A stretch of DNA of 64,000 bases, taken from assembly GCA_002356515.1 (NCBI GenBank), contig AP017605.1, positions 4,039,001-4,103,000 of the forward strand, written 5' to 3'. Positions 1 to 9,057 of the stretch are shown here, piece by piece. The DNA comes from Mesorhizobium loti (GTDB lineage: Bacteria; Pseudomonadota; Alphaproteobacteria; Rhizobiales; Rhizobiaceae). Every line of letters starts with the position of its first letter. The stretch's first letter is position 1. The notes beneath the pieces are model-generated. The model saw only the letters and a list, made by a program, of their open reading frames with translations, did no database searches and was not told the origin of the DNA. Both the position numbers and the translations under genes were made by a program.

Positions 1-87
1 AACGGCCAAGATTGTTTGGCTGGCGCGGCGCCAGCCCCGGCTCGTGCTCCATGATGAGCGCAGACCCCTGAATTCCGAAAGAGCGAG

Positions 88-1953
88 ATGTCCAACTTTG
101 AAGGTATCGTCCCGGCGCTGGCACAGGCGCTGGAAAAACGCGGCTATTCCGAACTGACGCCGGTGCAGAAGGCGGTGCTGGAACTCGGCCAGGCCGATGC
201 GCTGGTCTCGGCGCAGACCGGCTCGGGCAAGACGGTGGCCTTCGGCCTCGCCATGGCGCCGACGCTGCTCGACGGCGCGGAGCGTTTTGGCGCGGCCACT
301 GCACCACTGGCGCTGGCGGTGGCGCCGACGCGTGAACTGGCGCTGCAGGTGACGCGCGAACTGGAATGGCTCTACGAGCCGACCGGCGCCACGGTGGCGT
401 CCTGCGTCGGCGGCATGGATATGCGCACCGAGCGGCGCGCGCTGGAACGCGGCGCCCATATCGTCGTCGGCACGCCCGGCCGCCTGCGCGACCACATCAC
501 GCGAAACTCGCTCGACATGTCGGCGCTCAAGGCCGTGGTGCTCGACGAGGCCGACGAGATGCTCGATCTCGGCTTTCGCGAAGACCTGGAATTCATCCTC
601 GATGCCGCCCCGGCCGAACGCCGCACGCTGATGTTCTCGGCCACCGTGCCGCGCTCCATCGCCACGCTGGCGCAAGGCTATCAGCGCGATGCCGTGCGCA
701 TCTCCGCCGCCGGCGAGGAAAAGCAGCATCTCGACATCGAATACCGGGCGCTCAACGTCGCCCAGGCCGACCGCGAGAACGCCATCATCAACGTGCTGCG
801 CTTCTATGAGGCCAAGAACGCGCTGGTGTTCTGCAACACGCGCGCCGCCGTCAACCATCTGACCGCGCGCTTCAACAACCGCAATTTTTCCGTTGTCGCG
901 CTTTCGGGCGAGCTCAGCCAGAACGAGCGCAGCCATGCGCTGCAGGCGATGCGCGACGGCCGCGCAAAGGTCTGCATCGCCACCGATGTCGCGGCGCGCG
1001 GCATCGACCTGCCCAACCTCGAACTGGTCATCCACGCCGACCTGCCGACCAATCCCGAAACGCTGCTGCACCGCAGCGGCCGCACCGGCCGCGCCGGACG
1101 CAAGGGCGTCAGCGCGCTCATCGTGCCGGGCAGCGCCCGCAGGCGCACCGAGCGGCTGTTGCAGAACGCCGGCCTCAAGGCGACATGGGCCAGCCCGCCC
1201 TCGGCCGACGATGTGATCCGGCGCGACGACGAGCGCATCCTCGCCGATCCGGCTTTCGACGAGCCGGTGAAGGAGGATGAGCGCGGTTTCATCGACGCGC
1301 TGCTCGCCAAACATGGCGCCGAACAGGTTGCGGCCGCCTTCGTGCGCCAATGCCGTGCCAGCCGCTCGGCGCCCGAGGATCTCATGGACGTCGCACCCTT
1401 CACGCCCTCGCGTGAAAGACCGGCGGGTGAAAAGTTCGCGCCGCGCGACGAGGCGCCGAGCCGCCGCGACGATTTCGGCGCCAGCGTCTGGTTCTCGCTG
1501 TCGGTCGGACGGAGGCAGAATGCCGAGCCGCGCTGGCTGATCCCGATGCTGTGCCGCACCGGCAGCATCTCGAAGCGCGAGATCGGCGCCATCAAGATGC
1601 AGCCGGAAGAAACCTTCGTGCAGATCGCCGAGGACTGGGCCGATCGTTTTCTCGCCGCCATCGGGCCCGACCGCAAATTGCAGGGCAACATCGTGGTGAA
1701 GCGGCTCGACGGCACTCCGGACCTGTCGCGGGCCGGCTATCAGCCGCCGAGCCCCGACAAGAAGCCGCATCGCGGCAAGGCGCCATTCGACCCGAACGCG
1801 CCGAAGCGCAAATTCGAGAAGCGTCCACCGGCATCAGTCGACCAGCGCCCGGCAGCCGCGCATGAGGCAAAGCCCTGGGCAAAGAAGCCGGGCAAGCCGA
1901 AATTCGACAATGCCGGCCCGCCAAAGCACAAGAAGCCGAAGCGGCCATCGTAA
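88..1953 (+). CDS. DEAD-box ATP-dependent RNA helicase with DbpA-type C-terminal domain
   Basis: ATP-dependent RNA helicase acting on structured RNA, probably in ribosome assembly or RNA turnover. All core motifs are visible: the Q-motif region near residues 20-27, AQTGSGKT (42-49), PTRELA (80-85), TPGR (129-132), DEAD (153-156), SAT (184-186), ATDVAARGID (298-307) and HRSGRTGRAG (328-337). After the two RecA-like domains, residues about 465-545 resemble the DbpA RNA-binding domain that contacts 23S rRNA in the E. coli protein. The last 75 residues form a Lys/Arg/Pro-rich basic tail. The start follows an AAAGAGCGAG ribosome binding site. The length of 621 residues is normal for alphaproteobacterial DEAD helicases with a tail. 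The class is secure; the exact RNA target is not. Confidence 0.93.
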   Translation: MSNFEGIVPALAQALEKRGYSELTPVQKAVLELGQADALVSAQTGSGKTVAFGLAMAPTLLDGAERFGAATAPLALAVAPTRELALQVTRELEWLYEPTGATVASCVGGMDMRTERRALERGAHIVVGTPGRLRDHITRNSLDMSALKAVVLDEADEMLDLGFREDLEFILDAAPAERRTLMFSATVPRSIATLAQGYQRDAVRISAAGEEKQHLDIEYRALNVAQADRENAIINVLRFYEAKNALVFCNTRAAVNHLTARFNNRNFSVVALSGELSQNERSHALQAMRDGRAKVCIATDVAARGIDLPNLELVIHADLPTNPETLLHRSGRTGRAGRKGVSALIVPGSARRRTERLLQNAGLKATWASPPSADDVIRRDDERILADPAFDEPVKEDERGFIDALLAKHGAEQVAAAFVRQCRASRSAPEDLMDVAPFTPSRERPAGEKFAPRDEAPSRRDDFGASVWFSLSVGRRQNAEPRWLIPMLCRTGSISKREIGAIKMQPEETFVQIAEDWADRFLAAIGPDRKLQGNIVVKRLDGTPDLSRAGYQPPSPDKKPHRGKAPFDPNAPKRKFEKRPPASVDQRPAAAHEAKPWAKKPGKPKFDNAGPPKHKKPKRPS

Positions 1954-2021
1954 GAAACTGCGGCGGTTGCTGGCGCGGGCGTTGCGCTAGGTCCAGGGCG
2001 GATTGCCGCCTTGGCGCCAGA

Positions 2022-2576
2022 TCAGCTTGGTTGCTGCTGCCGCTTTTCATTCAAACGCATATTTTGTTTGACCATTTGGCTGTCGATCGCCGTCGGGCGG
2101 CCATGTTCATCGAAACAGGTTTTGAAATCGAAGGCAAAAGGGCTGGCCTTGTGGTCATGGAGAAATTCGTGTCGGACCACGGCCTCCTCCCAAGTGGGGT
2201 TATGGTCCCACTCGACCCACCAAAGCACATAGGGTGGCCATGCCGGTTTGAGAAACCATTCCCGCCCGTGCCGCATCGCCTCCATGTGAATTCCTGCGTA
2301 GGTGAATGCCATTGGTGATGCCAAATCTTTCCACAACGACAGCGTCGATGGCGTCCAGCCGTCTCCCTGCTCAAGGTAGAAGCGCGGGAAAACTTGCGTG
2401 CCCCAGCTTTCCGGACCAGCTTCTTCCTCATAGCCCGACCTTGCGATGAATCCCTCGCTCGTTTCGGCAATCAGAAAATTGCGATCGTTGCGGTCATGAA
2501 AGCCCTGGTTCACGGGATCACTGGCCGGCGCACGGAATATGCCGAAAGTGTACAGGGCAAGTCTTTTGCTCTTCAT
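2022..2576 (-). CDS. DUF3291-like protein
   Basis: A 184-residue soluble protein of unknown function. It begins KSKRLALYTFGIFRAPASDP and contains ETSEGFIARSGY, the pattern I associate with the DUF3291 family, a group related in fold to small ferredoxin-like monooxygenases. It is rich in Trp and His in the middle (WWVEWDH, EFLHDH). No signal peptide or membrane segment is seen. It is transcribed toward the helicase gene and is followed on its 5' side by a glycosyltransferase gene on the same strand, about 100 nt away, so the two could be cotranscribed. The family assignment is from memory of the sequence pattern, and no catalytic function can be named. Confidence 0.75.
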   Translation of the reverse strand: MKSKRLALYTFGIFRAPASDPVNQGFHDRNDRNFLIAETSEGFIARSGYEEEAGPESWGTQVFPRFYLEQGDGWTPSTLSLWKDLASPMAFTYAGIHMEAMRHGREWFLKPAWPPYVLWWVEWDHNPTWEEAVVRHEFLHDHKASPFAFDFKTCFDEHGRPTAIDSQMVKQNMRLNEKRQQQPS

Positions 2577-2672
2577 TTTGCCTCCGCCAGACAGCCCTGT
2601 TGCACTCGGTTTTTCCTCATTGTTCCAGGCCGGTAACGGGTCGAAACCGGTCGGCCGCGTGATCCGGTTCGG

Positions 2673-4103
2673 TCAGGCGTTCGAAGCCCGGGAGACCGAC
2701 GCCTGCAGACCGGCCTTGATGGCTGCCCAGCTTGCCGAAGCCGGTGTCGGCCGGTGGTTTTGGGCGATGCGCTCCACCAGCGACGAGCGCCAGGCATGGT
2801 CGTCGGCCATCTTGCGGATCGCCGCGTACCAGCCCTGCTGGTCTTCGGAATCGATCGCCGGCATCAGCCCGCCGCTCGCCTCGATCAGCGACGGTGTGGT
2901 CGAGACGATGACCGGAACGCCGAAATCGAGACATTCCGAGGCGCCGTAGCCCCAGCCCTCTATATGCGAGGGAAAGACGCCGAACGTGGCGCTGCGGTAA
3001 TATTGGATGAGCTGCTCGTCGCTGACCAGTCCGGTGAATGTGACCGACTGGAAGAGCTCGGGATGCGCCTTGAGATAGGCGCGCAGCGGCTCGATCATCC
3101 AGCCCCAGCGCCCGGCGCAGACAAGCCTTGGCAGCTTGACGCCCTCTTCCCGTGCCTGCTGCCAGATCCGGGCCAGCAATATGTGGTTCTTGCGCACTTC
3201 GATGGTCGAGCAGTAGAGCACGAACGGCTCGCCGGCCTCGATGCGCGCGGTCGCGCCCATGCGCGAAGCCGTCTCGTGCAGGATGGAAGGCATCGGAAAA
3301 CGGTACACCACCGGCGCGCCGACGCCGGCCTTGCGCATATATTCGCTCAGCGTCGCGCCGACCTCGTCGGAGGCGCAGAGTGCCGGCGCACCGGCGCGCA
3401 CCAGTTGCTCGAGATCGGAGCCGAAACGGCGCTCGCCGGCGCTCGAGCCGAGCAGGTCAGGGCGCAATGCCGGGATGATATCGTGGCACAGGAAGGCAAG
3501 CTTGCCGGCGCCGCCGGAAACGGCGGACCGGTCTTCCTGGGTCAGGATGTGATGGCTGATCAGCACAAGGCCTGGCTCCGTCTCGACCGGCCGGGCTGGG
3601 GCATCTTCTCGCCAGCCAAAGCGGATCCGCGCCCGCTGGTACAGGCGATAGGCGCGGATCAACAGCCGCGTCGCCTGCCAGGCGATCCCCATGCCGCCAT
3701 TGGTCACCGTCCTGGCCAGATGGCGGTCCGCGTCACGCTTGTCCCAGGGCTGTTGCCGCACCGCCTCGAAAGCCCGCGACAGCGCCGCGCGTCTCCCCGG
3801 CCACCGCTTGACACGATGCGGTGAAATCCCGCCCGCGGCGACATGGTCCTGTTCGAAAGGCGCGAGCGGCCGGAACCGGCCTTCCCCGGGCCTGAACGCC
3901 ACCACCTCCACAGCCGGGTCGGGATCCGCCAAGGCCGCGTTGACGAGAAAGCTCTCAACCCGCGGAATGCCAGCCAGGCCCTTGCCGGGCGGCCAGAACA
4001 TCAGGCCTGTGGCATCGACGGCCACTGCAGGGGCCAGCCTCGGCGGCCTTGCGACCTGCCCATCCGCGGTCGCGGCGCTGGCATCGGATTGCTCGACTGT
4101 CAT
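2673..4103 (-). CDS. Glycosyltransferase, GT4-like (group 1)
   Basis: Predicted GT-B glycosyltransferase using a nucleotide-sugar donor, acting in the cytoplasm, probably on a surface polysaccharide. The C-terminal donor-binding half is typical: FVLYCSTIEVRKNH, then LVCAGRWGW, then HIEGWGYGASECLDFGVPVI, which carries the Glu-rich EGxxxxxxE signature. The N-terminal half is more variable and Arg-rich. The open frame extends to 4178, but the ATG at 4103 (protein starting TVEQSDAS) gives a normal N terminus, while the upstream residues are low quality. Length from this start is about 476 residues. No polysaccharide genes adjoin it, so the sugar and acceptor are unknown. Confidence 0.85.
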   Translation of the reverse strand: MTVEQSDASAATADGQVARPPRLAPAVAVDATGLMFWPPGKGLAGIPRVESFLVNAALADPDPAVEVVAFRPGEGRFRPLAPFEQDHVAAGGISPHRVKRWPGRRAALSRAFEAVRQQPWDKRDADRHLARTVTNGGMGIAWQATRLLIRAYRLYQRARIRFGWREDAPARPVETEPGLVLISHHILTQEDRSAVSGGAGKLAFLCHDIIPALRPDLLGSSAGERRFGSDLEQLVRAGAPALCASDEVGATLSEYMRKAGVGAPVVYRFPMPSILHETASRMGATARIEAGEPFVLYCSTIEVRKNHILLARIWQQAREEGVKLPRLVCAGRWGWMIEPLRAYLKAHPELFQSVTFTGLVSDEQLIQYYRSATFGVFPSHIEGWGYGASECLDFGVPVIVSTTPSLIEASGGLMPAIDSEDQQGWYAAIRKMADDHAWRSSLVERIAQNHRPTPASASWAAIKAGLQASVSRASNA

Positions 4104-4247
4104 GGTCTGCTTTGGCGAAGACGGCTGCACGTGAAGCCTTATGCTCGATTTGCCGCTAAGATGGTAGCCATGTCGCACGGCCTTGCCCGCGGGCTCGGCC
4201 CTGTGTCACACCTTGGCGGGGACGTGGCGATAAAAGGGGGGTGGGTG

Positions 4248-4958
4248 ATGCGTGGCGAAGTGCTTCACTATGACGAGGATCAGGGTTTCGGCTTCATCAC
4301 CGGAGCCGACGGCAACCGCTACACATTCACCCGCGAGAACCTTCGCCGGCAAACCACGATGCCCAGGGGCACGGCGGTCGAGTTCCAGGCCGGCGGCGGC
4401 CAGGCGCGTGACGTTTTCGCGATCGCCGCCCAGGCGGCAGGCCCCGCCGCCGACGCCGGCACCAGCGCCGCACCGGCTCAAGCCGCCCCCGCACCGGCGG
4501 CCGTCGCACCGCAGGCGCAGCATTTCGGCCGGGCCGCCGAGCCGGCCGAGCCCACCGATCTCTGGTCCTATTTCTGGCGTGGGGTGACCCAGAACTATTT
4601 CAATTTCGCCGGCCGCGCCCGGCGCAAGGAATATTGGGGCTATTGCCTGTTCTGGACTGTTGCGTTGCTGGTGATCATCGGCATCGGCGTTTTCGCCGAT
4701 GTCGAGATCGGCAATTTCGACAACGCCGAGGTGCCAGCGATGACGGTCGGGCTTTTCGGCATGTTCCTGCTGGCCACCTTCCTGCCCAGCCTCGGCATGA
4801 TCGTGCGCCGCCTGCACGACCTCGGCCTGACCGGCTGGCTCTGCCTGCTGATCCTGATCCCGACCTTCGGCAGCCTGATCATCCTGGTCTTCGCGCTGAT
4901 CCCGACACAGGGCCGCGAAAACCAGTGGGGACCGGTGCCGGCGGGCGTCATCATTTAG
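4248..4958 (+). CDS. Cold-shock-like domain fused to DUF805 membrane domain (copy 1)
   Basis: A 236-residue two-domain protein. Residues 1-62 resemble a cold shock (OB-fold) nucleic-acid-binding domain and include DQGFGFITG and RYTFTREN, like the RNP motifs of CspA. Residues 63-105 are an Ala/Pro-rich linker. The rest is a DUF805 membrane domain with NYFNFAGRARRKEYW at its start, hydrophobic segments, the hallmark RRLHDLGLTGW and a C-terminal WGPVPAGV. The start was set at 4248 because GGGGGG precedes it at 4235-4241 and the OB-fold begins there; the open frame runs further upstream without domain support. A paralogue follows 68 nt downstream. The role is unknown; DUF805 proteins are small inner-membrane proteins. 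Confidence 0.88.
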   Translation: MRGEVLHYDEDQGFGFITGADGNRYTFTRENLRRQTTMPRGTAVEFQAGGGQARDVFAIAAQAAGPAADAGTSAAPAQAAPAPAAVAPQAQHFGRAAEPAEPTDLWSYFWRGVTQNYFNFAGRARRKEYWGYCLFWTVALLVIIGIGVFADVEIGNFDNAEVPAMTVGLFGMFLLATFLPSLGMIVRRLHDLGLTGWLCLLILIPTFGSLIILVFALIPTQGRENQWGPVPAGVII

Positions 4959-5026
4959 CCAGGCGTGCATATTGCAATCATGAACAACCCTGGGTAGTAT
5001 TTGCGCATCCATCACAAGGGGGGAGC

Positions 5027-5689
5027 ATGCGCGGCACAGTCTATCACTACGACGGGGACCAGGATTTCGGTTACATCAATGGGGTCGACGGCAAGCGCTA
5101 TATGTTTGTCCGTAGCGATCTAAGCCATGAGGTGACCCTCGTCAGGGGCATTCTTGTAGAATTCCAGCCCGACGACGGGACGGCTCGCAATATAGCCGCT
5201 GTGCCCTCAACCACGCCGTCGTCAGGCACCGGCCGGCCACCGCAGCCTGGCCAGCTTGCCGAAAAGCGGACCGCCACTTCCACAGGACTGTGGGCCTACT
5301 TCGGCCGCACGGTGAGCGTGAACTATTTCAATTTCAACGGACGCGCCCGCCGCAAGGAATTCTGGGCCTTTTTTCTATGCTTTATCCTTGTGCAGTTAGC
5401 GCTTTTTGGCTTCGGGATACTCGTCAATCTGGCCATCAACGGCTTCGGCATCAACGCGGGCAAGAGCTCGATAGGATTCCTACCTGCCCTTATCTTCACA
5501 TTGGCATTCGGCCTGTCGTGGATTGCGCTTGTCGTGCGGCGTCTTCACGACATCGGCCTGAGCGGCTGGCTTGTCCTGCTCTGCTTCATCCCAGGCATTG
5601 GCGAAGCGGCCTTGCTGGTCTTCGGGTTGATTCAGTCTCAGGTGGGCGAAAACCCCTGGGGCCCGGTGCCAGCAGGGGTCAAGGTTTAG
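5027..5689 (+). CDS. Cold-shock-like domain fused to DUF805 membrane domain (copy 2)
   Basis: A 220-residue paralogue of the gene just upstream with the same layout: a cold-shock-like N-terminal domain, a Pro/Ser-rich linker and a DUF805 domain (NYFNFNGRARRKEFW, RRLHDIGLSGW, WGPVPAGV). The nucleic-acid-binding motif has drifted to DQDFGYING, so RNA binding may be weaker or altered. The ATG at 5027 follows an AAGGGGGGAG ribosome binding site about 5 nt away. The two genes are likely a tandem duplication and may be one transcript. The duplication is seen directly; function is unknown. Confidence 0.88.
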   Translation: MRGTVYHYDGDQDFGYINGVDGKRYMFVRSDLSHEVTLVRGILVEFQPDDGTARNIAAVPSTTPSSGTGRPPQPGQLAEKRTATSTGLWAYFGRTVSVNYFNFNGRARRKEFWAFFLCFILVQLALFGFGILVNLAINGFGINAGKSSIGFLPALIFTLAFGLSWIALVVRRLHDIGLSGWLVLLCFIPGIGEAALLVFGLIQSQVGENPWGPVPAGVKV

Positions 5690-5822
5690 AGGTCAGCCTC
5701 GAGGAAACGAGAATGTTTCCCGCTCGAAACTGCATAAAAACAAGCGGTTAAGTCACCCCCAAAGAGCCGTCACTCAGCCGGGCACCGTCATGGCAGCAAA
5801 TTCCTCTTGCAATATAGTCCGC

Positions 5823-5839
5823 GCACAGATAGTCTGTGC
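5823..5839. promoter_or_regulatory. Inverted repeat, candidate MarR operator
   Basis: GCACAGA-TAG-TCTGTGC is a perfect 7-bp inverted repeat 45 nt upstream of the SRPBCC-MarR gene pair. MarR-family regulators usually bind short dyads in their own promoter, so autoregulation is plausible. No other function is visible between 5690 and 5883. Confidence 0.5.
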
Positions 5840-5883
5840 ACAGATCAAATGGTCGATCGGCCAGGATGAACGGAGCCAAGACA

Positions 5884-6312
5884 ATGTGGAGCAATGAGTA
5901 CACCGCGATTTCCTCCCTTCCCGCAGCAGCCATCTGGAACGCGCTGAAGGCTTTGCATGAAGGCCGCCTGACCTATGAGGGCTCCGACACTTTCGTGCTG
6001 CACGGGCCGTTCGCCAAGGGCACCCGTGTCTCGGTGACGCCGGTTGGGCAAGACACGTTCGAATCGACCATCGTCGATCTCGTCGATAACGCCACCTATG
6101 CCGACGAGACCTCGTTCGGTGACACGAAATTGCTGTTTCGGCATACGCTGGTGCCGGTCGAAGGCGGCACGAAGGTGACCCATCGGCTCGAAATATCAGG
6201 CCCCTCGGCCGCCGAGGTCGGGCCGGAGCTCGGCCCGCAGATCAGCGGCGATTTCGACACCTCGATGGCGAGGCTTTTCGAGCAGGCGAAGGAGTTGGCG
6301 AACGGTGGCTGA
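5884..6312 (+). CDS. SRPBCC family protein
   Basis: A 142-residue START/Bet v1-like (SRPBCC) protein, a fold with a hydrophobic ligand pocket. It starts MWSNEYTAISSLPAAAIWNAL and has the usual beta-strand pattern with VTPVGQDTFESTIVD and GGTKVTHRLEISG. The ATG at 5884 is preferred because GGAGCCAAG lies just before it; the ATG at 5866 is an alternative. Its stop overlaps the start of the following MarR gene by 8 nt, so the two are translationally coupled. The ligand is unknown. Confidence 0.85.
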   Translation: MWSNEYTAISSLPAAAIWNALKALHEGRLTYEGSDTFVLHGPFAKGTRVSVTPVGQDTFESTIVDLVDNATYADETSFGDTKLLFRHTLVPVEGGTKVTHRLEISGPSAAEVGPELGPQISGDFDTSMARLFEQAKELANGG

Positions 6313-6760
6313 TGGACAGGATTTGAACACGCGCTTCAGCGGACCTTCGGAGAGCCCCGGCTTGTTGCTCTGGCGAACCACCATGCGCTGGCAGCGCCTC
6401 ATGACAGCGGCGCTGGCGCCGCTCGACCTGACGCATGTCCAGTTCGTGCTCTTGGCCTCGGCCATGTGGCTCGGCCGCAATGGCGAGCCGCCCAACCAAG
6501 TGCAGCTCGCCGCCCAGGCCGGCGCCGAAGTGAAGATGACGTCGGACGTCGTCGCGCGGCTGGAAGCGAAAGGACTGATCGCACGGGAAGCCGACCCCAG
6601 GGATTCCCGCGCCAAGGTGATCCGCATCACGCCGACAGGGACGGCCGCCGCGCAGCGCGCCATCGTCGCCGTCGAGGCCGCCGACGCAGCCTTCTTCGAG
6701 CCGGTGGACGAAGCGCAACTCGTTGGCTTGCTGCGCCAGCTGGCCGGCGAGATACGCTGA
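6305..6760 (+). CDS. MarR family transcriptional regulator
   Basis: A 151-residue winged-helix regulator. The central part shows the MarR helix-turn-helix: NQVQLAAQAGAEVKMTSDVVARLEAKGLIAREADPRDSRAK, the last segment being the conserved wing pattern. It starts with GTG at 6305, 8 nt inside the preceding SRPBCC gene, so it is probably made only when that gene is translated. The dyad at 5823-5839 is the natural candidate binding site. It probably controls this two-gene operon in response to a small aromatic or hydrophobic molecule, which is typical of the family but not shown here. Confidence 0.92.
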   Translation: MADGQDLNTRFSGPSESPGLLLWRTTMRWQRLMTAALAPLDLTHVQFVLLASAMWLGRNGEPPNQVQLAAQAGAEVKMTSDVVARLEAKGLIAREADPRDSRAKVIRITPTGTAAAQRAIVAVEAADAAFFEPVDEAQLVGLLRQLAGEIR

Positions 6761-6777
6761 GTGGGTCCGCCCCGGAA

Positions 6778-7881
6778 TTATCCCAGGAACTTGGCGATGA
6801 TCGCGTCGCCCATCGCAACGGTGCCGACCTCGGTCATGCCGGCGGACAAAATATCCTTGGTGCGCAGGCCCTGGTCGAGCACTGCGGCGATGGCGCCTTC
6901 CAGCCTGTCGGCTTCATCGACCATGCCGAAGGAATAGCGTAGGCACATGGCGAAGGAAGCGATCATGGCAATCGGATTGGCGATGCCCTTGCCGGCAATA
7001 TCGGGCGCCGAGCCGTGCACCGGCTCGTAGAGCGCCTTGCGCTTCTTGGTCTTGACGTCGGGCGCGCCCAGCGAAGCCGACGGCAGCATGCCGATCGAGC
7101 CGGTCAGCATGGCGGCGATGTCGGACAGCATGTCGCCGAACAGATTGTCGGTGACGATGACGTCGAACTGCTTGGGCCAGCGCACCAGCTGCATGCCGCC
7201 GGCATCGGCCAGCATGTGGTCGAGCTTGACGTCGGAATAGCGCGCCTTGTGGGTCTGGGTGACGACCTCGTTCCACAGAACACCCGACTTCATGACGTTG
7301 CGCTTTTCCATCGAGGTGACGTGGTTCTTGCGGGTGCGCGCCAACTCGAAGGCGACGCCCGAAATGCGCTCGATCTCGAACGTGTCGTAGACCTGCGTGT
7401 CGATGCCGCGCTTCTGGCCGTTGCCGAGATCGATGATCTGCTTGGGCTCGCCGAAATAGACGCCGCCGGTCAGCTCGCGCACGATGAGGATGTCGAGGCC
7501 TTCGACCACCTCCTGCTTGAGCGAGGAGGACGCCGCCAGCGCCGGATAGCAGATGGCCGGGCGCAGATTGGCGAACAGCTCCATGTCCTTGCGCAGCCGC
7601 AGCAGGCCGGCCTCGGGGCGCACCTCGTAAGGCACGGCATCCCATTTCGGCCCGCCGACCGCGCCGAACAGCACCGCGTCCGCCGCCATCGCCTTTGCCA
7701 TGTCGGCATCGGAGATCGCCGCACCGTGCGCGTCGTAGGCGCAACCGCCAACCAGGCCCTCGTCCGTGACGAAACCGCTAGAGAGCTTCTCGTTCATGGC
7801 CGATATCAGCTTCTTGACCTCGGCCATGGCCTCGGGGCCGATGCCGTCGCCGGGGAGCAGGAAAAGATGCTTCGTTGCCAT
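6778..7881 (-). CDS. leuB: 3-isopropylmalate dehydrogenase
   Basis: Catalyses NAD-dependent oxidation and decarboxylation of 3-isopropylmalate to 2-oxoisocaproate, the third step of leucine synthesis, in the cytoplasm. The 367-residue product shows [12 protein letters not shown] at its start, the substrate-binding Arg region (RVEI-like [25 protein letters not shown]) and the family signature [13 protein letters not shown] near the C terminus. The ATG at 7881 was chosen because [13 protein letters not shown] is the standard LeuB N terminus; the frame extends 22 codons upstream without support. It is on the same strand as leuD, three genes upstream in transcription order. Confidence 0.97.
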   Translation of the reverse strand: MATKHLFLLPGDGIGPEAMAEVKKLISAMNEKLSSGFVTDEGLVGGCAYDAHGAAISDADMAKAMAADAVLFGAVGGPKWDAVPYEVRPEAGLLRLRKDMELFANLRPAICYPALAASSSLKQEVVEGLDILIVRELTGGVYFGEPKQIIDLGNGQKRGIDTQVYDTFEIERISGVAFELARTRKNHVTSMEKRNVMKSGVLWNEVVTQTHKARYSDVKLDHMLADAGGMQLVRWPKQFDVIVTDNLFGDMLSDIAAMLTGSIGMLPSASLGAPDVKTKKRKALYEPVHGSAPDIAGKGIANPIAMIASFAMCLRYSFGMVDEADRLEGAIAAVLDQGLRTKDILSAGMTEVGTVAMGDAIIAKFLG

Positions 7882-7968
7882 GGAAAAACCGTCCCAGAAA
7901 AGAATTTGAACCGGCGCTTTGCTAAACGCCAAGCGCTTGCAGCGCAAGCCTGCGGTTCAGAACCGCGA

Positions 7969-8319
7969 TCACCGATGTGAGAGAATGTTGACCAGCCGGC
8001 CCAGGGGATCGCGCACATAGAAGCGCCGCACGCCCCAGGGTTCGTCGGCCGGTCCGTATTCTATGGCGAAGCCTGCGGCCTTCATGCCTTCCAGCGCCGC
8101 CTCGACATCATCGACCTCGATCGACAGATCCGGCACCGGCGTGCCGGAGCCGCCTTGCGCCATGAAGGAGACCTGCACCTGCATCTGTTCGTCGGAACCG
8201 TAGGTGGCGATCCACCCCTGATCCATCAGTAGGTCGAGGCCAAGCACGTCCTGGTAGAAGCGTTTCGCCGCCGACGCATCCTTCGTCGCGATATTGGCCA
8301 CGATGCGCCGGACCTTCAT
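7969..8319 (-). CDS. VOC (glyoxalase/bleomycin resistance) family protein
   Basis: A 116-residue single-module vicinal oxygen chelate protein. It shows the usual features: IATKDASAAKRFYQDVLGLDL near the N terminus, VDDVEAALEGMKAAGFAIEYGP in the middle and RRFYVRDPLGRLVNIL at the end. It lies 4 nt downstream of a RidA-family gene on the same strand, so they are probably cotranscribed. The substrate cannot be inferred. The first metal-ligand His/Glu of classical glyoxalase I is not obvious, so it may be a non-glyoxalase VOC enzyme. Confidence 0.88.
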   Translation of the reverse strand: MKVRRIVANIATKDASAAKRFYQDVLGLDLLMDQGWIATYGSDEQMQVQVSFMAQGGSGTPVPDLSIEVDDVEAALEGMKAAGFAIEYGPADEPWGVRRFYVRDPLGRLVNILSHR

Positions 8320-8323
8320 GCTC

Positions 8324-8716
8324 TCAACGCCCCGGAGCCGAGCGCCGCAGCGCCGTGACTTCGATCTCGATCTTCATTTCAGGCTTGTTGAGCTGGCAGA
8401 CGATCATCGTCGCCGCCGGCCGGATGTCGCCGAATGTCTCGCCGAGGATCGGGAAGACCACGTCCACGAAGGCCTGGTCGGTGATGTAGTAATGCGCCCG
8501 CACCACATCGGCCATCTCGAACCCGCCGTCGGCAAGCGCCTTGCCGATCGTCGCCAGGCAGTTGCGCGTCTGCGCCTCGACCGTCTCCGGCATTGTCATG
8601 GTGGCGTAGTCATAGCCGGTTGTCCCGGAGACGAAACACCAGTCGCCCTGCACCACCGCGCGCGAATAGCCGGCGGTCTTTTCGAAAGGCGAGCCGGTGG
8701 AGATGAGTGTGCGCAT
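8324..8716 (-). CDS. RidA family protein
   Basis: A 130-residue protein of the RidA/YjgF family. Members hydrolyse reactive enamine/imine intermediates from PLP enzymes, or have specialised catabolic roles. It shows VVQGDWCFVSGTTGYDY, CLATIGKALADGGFEMADVVRAHYYITD and a C-terminal EIEVTAL. The conserved Arg that binds the carboxylate in true RidA is not at the usual place (DIRPAATMIVC), so it may belong to a Rid subgroup without imine deaminase activity. It is followed closely by the VOC gene. Confidence 0.88.
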   Translation of the reverse strand: MRTLISTGSPFEKTAGYSRAVVQGDWCFVSGTTGYDYATMTMPETVEAQTRNCLATIGKALADGGFEMADVVRAHYYITDQAFVDVVFPILGETFGDIRPAATMIVCQLNKPEMKIEIEVTALRRSAPGR

Positions 8717-8848
8717 GGGAGGCCTCGTTGGGTTTGCTGAGTGGTCGTCTAGCAGAGGAGAGTGGTCCGGTCGTGGGCCAAGCCAGGCGAACTGTTATCC
8801 CGGAAGCGAAGCGCAAACCTCGGAGATTGGCTGACGCATTCCTTCTGT

Positions 8849-9030
8849 CGTCATCCTATGGCGAAGCAAGGAGCGTAGCGACGCAGCGCAGACCATAGGA
8901 TCCATGCCGGGACTCGGAAGCTGTCGCCACGGTCCAGAATTCTGCACCGTTGCTTCCCGTGAGCAAGGTCGCGGCATGGATCCTCGGGTCTCGCGACGCC
9001 GCTACGCGGCTGCTTCGCCCGTGGATGACG
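8849..9030. repeat. Dispersed intergenic repeat A, copy A1
   Basis: Full-length copy, 182 bp, in the 341-bp gap between the RidA gene and the secreted-protein gene. It starts CGTCATCC and ends GGATGACG. The left arm (GCGAAGCAAGGAGCG...GCGCAGACC) pairs imperfectly with the right arm (GGGTCT...GCTGCTTCGCCC), so the whole element can fold as one long hairpin. Other copies are at 13418, 20381, 25583, 31748, 33194 and 63422. The rest of the gap (8717-8848) shows nothing else. Confidence 0.9.
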
Positions 9031-9057
9031 AAAGCGCAGGGGCTGCGTGGCGCCGCT

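Noticed and set aside
18..36. GGCTGGCG-CGG-CGCCAGCC hairpin
   Set aside because: It could be the end of an upstream gene, but there is no T run and no upstream gene visible in the window.
2754..3824. 356-residue plus-strand frame over the glycosyltransferase
   Set aside because: Shadow of the minus-strand glycosyltransferase with no recognisable domain.
8849..9030. Repeat A as a CRISPR array or an insertion sequence
   Set aside because: Copies are single and dispersed, without spacers, and encode no transposase.
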